From: Lewinellaceae bacterium
GTDB taxonomy: Bacteria; Bacteroidota; Bacteroidia; Chitinophagales; Saprospiraceae
Length of the DNA: 64,000 bases
Direction of reading: 5' to 3'
Assembly: GCA_020636075.1 (NCBI GenBank)
Contig: JACJYO010000003.1
Span: 496,001-560,000 of the forward strand
Below, in pieces: positions 59,957-64,000 of this stretch (positions are counted from its first letter, which is position 1; every line of letters starts with the position of its first letter). Both the position numbers and the translations under genes were made by a program. The notes beneath the pieces were generated by a model, which made no database searches, was not told where the DNA came from, and saw nothing but the letters and a program-made list of their open reading frames with translations.

Positions 59957-62900
59957 TTACCGTAAAACGGTCACATCGCCCTTCCGTAATTTCCGTTCTC
60001 CATCACAAAGCACCTCAAGCAGCCAGACATAAACATCCGAGGGGGCAGGGTTGCCAAAAGTAGTGCCATCCCAAGCCGCATTGGCGCCGGAAGCCTCGTA
60101 CACTTTTTGTCCCCAACGGTTGTAAATCACCAGCCTGGAGATCACTTCCGAACCTTCATATGGTACCACGGCAAATACATCGTTGTGCCCGTCGCCGTCT
60201 GGTGTAAAGGCATTCGGTATCCGGATGCGCGCCGGGTCGCAGGGCGGAAACGGCACCACGCGATAGATTACAGTATCGAAGCAGCCGTCTTCCGTCCGGA
60301 GTAAAAGCCTGTATTCCATGGTATCGGTAGGCGATGCGACCGGACTTTGACAGGTTGTACAACTCAGCGAGTCAGCGGGTATCCACAGGTAGCTCGCGTA
60401 GCCATCCGGCCCGGGCAATACCACCGAGCCCCCTTGCGCAATGTAAAACGTATCGGGGTCCGGTAATTCCGGCACAGGATAATCCATGACCTGGATGCAG
60501 TGCGTGCTGTCGCAACCCAGGCTGGACGTGAACGTTTCGCAATACAATCCGGCTACCGTTACCGCTTGGCCAAATACCAGCACGGTATCGGGTGCACAAC
60601 GCGCCAGGGTTTCTTCTGTATTCGGCGTCGTTTCCAAGGTCAGGTAAATCAAACTGTCACAATTCGCTGCATTCATTAATTCAAGCGAATAGAGCCCGGG
60701 TACATCCGTCAGCATTCCAAAAATATCCACAGGCGTGCCTTCGCAGGTGCGCACCGTACCCAAATCGACGGTATCGGGGAGCAACACTGTCACATAAACA
60801 GAGTCCACCAGACTACAGCCAGCGGCATTGGTGGCTGTCACCATATACCAGGCGCTTTGTATTGCCGGCAGGGTTTGCGTTGGCGCTGCGGGGTCAACGA
60901 TACCCGGGCCCGCCCAGTTCCAGCTTGTTGCCGTGGAGGTTTGCAAGGTCAGCATCTCTCCCCGGCACAGTGTGGTATTTCCGGCTTGTAAAACCGGGGC
61001 TTCCACCACGTCTACGGTATAATGATGCAGCACCGTGCAGTCGGGCCCGGTATCGAGCAGCTCCAATTGATACGAGCCAATATTTGCTGGCGCAAAATCC
61101 AACGCAGGGCAATTTGAACATGGCAGGTTGCCCGGGCCCGACCAACTGTATGAATGGCCAGGTGTACCGGGAAAACCGAGCACAACACTGTCGCCCTGGC
61201 AAAGCAGTTGAGCAGCATAATCGACAGTAGTTAATTCAACAGAAATGGGAGCCGTCAGGCAAATGCAATTTTCAGCGGTTGGCAATACCACCAGCAGATG
61301 GCAGATGCTGTCGGGGCGTGGCAAATTATTTAGCGGGATTTGTACCGTTCCACCCGGTGGGACCAATTGATTTAAATTCAGTGCGGCGTAAAGTAACAAA
61401 TCGAGGAAGCTAAGCTGGCCGTTGTGATCGGCATCAAAAAACAGCTGGATCGAGTTTAGTGGATGTTCTGAAGTGTTGTCGTTGTTGGTAACGGAGATCT
61501 GATAGCTGACAGTTCCGGTCGAAGATATGTGCATCGTTGCGCCCGACAATACCAGTGCGCTGGTTGGCGGTGCGAAATAGTAGCTGGCTTCTCCGGTGGC
61601 CACATACACGGTACAATCGCCGTTAATCGCAGGGCAAAAAGCCTGGAGCTGCTGGCGGGTTTGCAATTGAAGGTACGCACCCGTGCAGGAGGGCTCGATC
61701 GGAGTTTTTATTTTGAATGAAAACTGAATGATCGAATTGGCTGGCAGGCCTGCCGGCATTAACCAGCGCAAAACATTCCCGGCCAGTTGCGGCGGTCCGG
61801 CCGGAGAATTAACACCGGGAGCGTAGGAGCCGGAAACATAGTTGAACCCGGGTGGCAGGAACACATAAATGCTGTCGCCGGGCAATGCGGGCCCTGATAC
61901 CTGCATGCTGACGGCCATGGTGTGCTCGGAATTGCAGGGTGAAAGCCCACTTCCGCCCGTTTCTGACAAAACGACCTGCACGCCATAAGTCGGTTCCAGG
62001 CCTTCAACCAAAATTGGGTCACTGGCCTTGCGCAGGCTGTTGGTTGGCTGGCCGCAATACCATTCGGCCCGGGCGCCAAAAACAAGCTGCACATTCGACA
62101 CCGCACCACAACCGGCGATGAGTTTAAATCGTATCTGCAGGGCATTATCGGGGTCGGTATCTACACCCGGGAGCCCCCGGGCGGCAATAGAATCCTGCAA
62201 ATTGGCAATATCCCATTCGAACAAATTGCTGCCTGCCGGTACAGGGTCTGGTATGGGCACAAATGCGCTGCCAGCCGGGTAGGCCATCTGGCATGAGCCC
62301 GGGAGTAGTTGCAGGCCCGGGGGTAGTTCGAGATTGATGAAGGGGTGGTAAGCAAAGCCCAGATCGGCATTGGAAAGCTCCAGAAAAAAATAATCGGAGG
62401 TATCACAAAGCGGAATATTGACCGGGAAATCGACCAGTTCCAGTTCGATCTCGGGGTTGCGTGGTCGAAACAACAGTTCCAGTGTATCCGGTGCTCCACA
62501 GGCCGTATCCGCAGGATCCAGATACGGTCCGCAATGCCAACCATACAAAATCAGCAGACGTTGGGGATCGCAGCTGGTGTTGATGCCGTTTATCTGCAGG
62601 TCTTTTTGTCCCAGGATAGGCAGGGAGCCAAGCTGGTAAATGCCATTTAACGGGTTGATCACGGCGCCGGTGCCCAGCACGGTAATGGTCAGGTTGCTGA
62701 GGCCGTTGCCCGGGTTTACCAGTTGTATCCAGAAGTTTGGCGCCACGACGGGTGCTTTGTTGCGCAGGTGTACATTAACCGAAACTTGATCCGTGGTAAA
62801 ATCGAGTGCCACTTCCGGAGTTGTCAGTGTATCGCGGGGATGATTGCTGAAAAAACCGAGTTTGTTTTCCAAAACAAACGTGATCGGATCGGGCCGCGAC

Positions 62901-64000
62901 ATGCACCCCGGAAAATCGAGCGTTACCCATTGTGCAGACGAATCGGGCATTGTGAAGGTGCAGCTGGGCTCGAACACAAACCGGGTGCGCAAGCCGTAAC
63001 CCTCGTCGGGCGGAATGGCATAAGCCGGAGCAAAATCGACGTGCAGCATCGAATCGATTCCGGTATTCTTAAAAAAGGTTGTGGCAGTGAATGGCAGGGG
63101 CTGGCTCGGTTGCAGGGGCAAATTAGTTTGCAGGTTTAAAAATTGAAGTTCGGTCGACAGCGCTTTTACGCCTTTCGGCAGCACCAGATCGTAGTTGCTG
63201 ATTTTCGACATAGGCCGCACCTCGTACGGAAACAGGTTTTCCCGGGCAATACGGATATTATAGGCAAAAGGGGTTACCTGGTTGGACGTTTCACAAGGGC
63301 GGATGCCGAACGTTGCCGACGTAAGGGAATCCCGGTAGCCCGAGTATTGAAACATCAGGGTATCGAATGTCCGGTAATTGTAGAATTGGTAAATTTTATT
63401 GGAATTATAACCCATTTCAAAATTGACCAAAGGAGGCTTGGTCGGTTTGCTCTCGGGCGAATAGTTCATGTCAAACTTCAAATCTACCTGGAGTTGTACG
63501 GAGTCGCCGCTCTCCAATAAAAAACCGGGGGGTAACAAGCCGGCATCGCTGAGTTTTTCCATGACCGGATTAAACGGGTAGTTCATCGTGGCCAATTCGT
63601 CGATGACGGCTGTCGGTTTGGTATTGACCAGCGCGATTTGCCCATAGAGCCGGTCTTTTGAGTCAGTTGTCGGTAATGGAAAACTGTATATGTTGTTTGC
63701 GCTGGAATCCCAAATGGTCAGCTGCACTCCGGCAAGTTGCAACAGGCTGCTGTCGGTAAATCCAAACCGGGCCGCCCCGGTCTGATAAGGACCGATCGGG
63801 AACGTATCATTCACTCCGGCATACCCGATGTCGCTTCCCACAACTTCTGCAAACAGCTGGTACAACAGCACGCTAATACTGTCGCCGCACACAACTTTTG
63901 TGGAAAGCACATTGCGTAGCGTATCCCCGGGCAGGAACCTGTCGCGCCGCACTTTGGTCATATCGAGCACCCCTCCCGGGTCGGGGATGCGGTCGTCGTC
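59957..64000 (-). CDS. C-terminal part of a giant secreted protein with CHU_C/T9SS domain
   Basis: The window shows 1347 residues of a protein whose start lies beyond the right edge; the frame is open to base 64000. It begins inside an Asp-rich segment (DDDRIPDPGG, like a thrombospondin type 3 repeat). Many beta-sandwich modules resembling DUF11/Ig-like folds follow, then at least two PKD/Ig-like modules near residues 960-1110. It ends in a gliding-motility-associated CHU_C domain ('RIRIPNAFTPDGDGHNDVF', 'LVIYNRWGQKVYE'), the type B signal for T9SS export. Such proteins act as adhesins or matrix proteins on the cell surface. The exact target is unknown. Confidence 0.9.
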   Translation of the reverse strand, partial: DDDRIPDPGGVLDMTKVRRDRFLPGDTLRNVLSTKVVCGDSISVLLYQLFAEVVGSDIGYAGVNDTFPIGPYQTGAARFGFTDSSLLQLAGVQLTIWDSSANNIYSFPLPTTDSKDRLYGQIALVNTKPTAVIDELATMNYPFNPVMEKLSDAGLLPPGFLLESGDSVQLQVDLKFDMNYSPESKPTKPPLVNFEMGYNSNKIYQFYNYRTFDTLMFQYSGYRDSLTSATFGIRPCETSNQVTPFAYNIRIARENLFPYEVRPMSKISNYDLVLPKGVKALSTELQFLNLQTNLPLQPSQPLPFTATTFFKNTGIDSMLHVDFAPAYAIPPDEGYGLRTRFVFEPSCTFTMPDSSAQWVTLDFPGCMSRPDPITFVLENKLGFFSNHPRDTLTTPEVALDFTTDQVSVNVHLRNKAPVVAPNFWIQLVNPGNGLSNLTITVLGTGAVINPLNGIYQLGSLPILGQKDLQINGINTSCDPQRLLILYGWHCGPYLDPADTACGAPDTLELLFRPRNPEIELELVDFPVNIPLCDTSDYFFLELSNADLGFAYHPFINLELPPGLQLLPGSCQMAYPAGSAFVPIPDPVPAGSNLFEWDIANLQDSIAARGLPGVDTDPDNALQIRFKLIAGCGAVSNVQLVFGARAEWYCGQPTNSLRKASDPILVEGLEPTYGVQVVLSETGGSGLSPCNSEHTMAVSMQVSGPALPGDSIYVFLPPGFNYVSGSYAPGVNSPAGPPQLAGNVLRWLMPAGLPANSIIQFSFKIKTPIEPSCTGAYLQLQTRQQLQAFCPAINGDCTVYVATGEASYYFAPPTSALVLSGATMHISSTGTVSYQISVTNNDNTSEHPLNSIQLFFDADHNGQLSFLDLLLYAALNLNQLVPPGGTVQIPLNNLPRPDSICHLLVVLPTAENCICLTAPISVELTTVDYAAQLLCQGDSVVLGFPGTPGHSYSWSGPGNLPCSNCPALDFAPANIGSYQLELLDTGPDCTVLHHYTVDVVEAPVLQAGNTTLCRGEMLTLQTSTATSWNWAGPGIVDPAAPTQTLPAIQSAWYMVTATNAAGCSLVDSVYVTVLLPDTVDLGTVRTCEGTPVDIFGMLTDVPGLYSLELMNAANCDSLIYLTLETTPNTEETLARCAPDTVLVFGQAVTVAGLYCETFTSSLGCDSTHCIQVMDYPVPELPDPDTFYIAQGGSVVLPGPDGYASYLWIPADSLSCTTCQSPVASPTDTMEYRLLLRTEDGCFDTVIYRVVPFPPCDPARIRIPNAFTPDGDGHNDVFAVVPYEGSEVISRLVIYNRWGQKVYEASGANAAWDGTTFGNPAPSDVYVWLLEVLCDGERKLRKGDVTVLR

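Overview
This 64 kb window is chromosomal DNA of a Bacteroidota bacterium, most likely of the Saprospiria group. Five proteins carry type IX secretion (T9SS) C-terminal signals (four ending in a sorting strand region after an 'NP' motif, one in the gliding-motility CHU_C domain). Several promoters match the Bacteroidota consensus TTTG-N19-TAnnTTTG. Families typical of the phylum are present: SprB-like repeats, FecR/DUF4974, DUF1800/DUF1501, DUF5686, and a TonB-dependent receptor with a carboxypeptidase-like N-domain. No rRNA, tRNA, integrase, transposase or CRISPR array was seen. Genus and species cannot be told from the sequence.

Layout. 0-1.5 kb: a truncated PaaE-like flavin/iron-sulfur reductase gene divergent from an AlkB-like di-iron membrane hydroxylase. 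1.6-4.8 kb: an ECF sigma factor, a membrane-anchored protein with a beta-barrel-like C-terminus, and a lipoprotein. 5.2-8.0 kb: the translation operon rplM-rpsI-rpsB-tsf with a textbook promoter and a strong terminator. 8.1-12.2 kb: a six-gene plus-strand cluster centred on an MbnP/MbnH pair (kynurenine-dependent copper protein and its di-heme oxidase), lying between tsf and pyrH. 12.5-17.4 kb: pyrH, an exonuclease III homologue, a second di-heme peroxidase, two small cytosolic proteins and a glutamine amidotransferase. 17.4-25.3 kb: an orphan FecR regulator, a DUF1800/DUF1501 export pair, an SPFH protein and a TonB-dependent receptor. 25.3-37.0 kb: an alpha-helical 'SPYFN' protein divergent from a large T9SS cargo, then kynureninase, a TPR adenylate cyclase and a GH92 glycosidase, plus a 42-residue membrane protein. 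37.3-48.4 kb: mutL, two rhomboid proteases with an EEP-family protein, a two-domain SRPBCC protein, cysS, a META lipoprotein, an M28/glutaminyl-cyclase-like peptidase and a cyclase-family hydrolase. 48.5-64 kb: a 1793-residue secreted metalloprotease with alternating SprB-like repeats, a DUF5686 outer-membrane protein, a second SPYFN protein divergent from a second T9SS cargo, and the C-terminal part of a giant CHU_C adhesin-like protein.

The main interpretive points are these. The MbnP homologue carries the WxW motif whose first Trp is turned into kynurenine by MbnH, so a modified copper site is strongly predicted. Two paralogous helical proteins each sit head-to-head with a T9SS-exported protein, which may mark an undescribed paired system. 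The intergenic spacers hold several families of palindromic or MITE-like repeats, including a 29-bp tandem array in which each full unit carries a hairpin and a copy of the neighbouring gene's stop codon.
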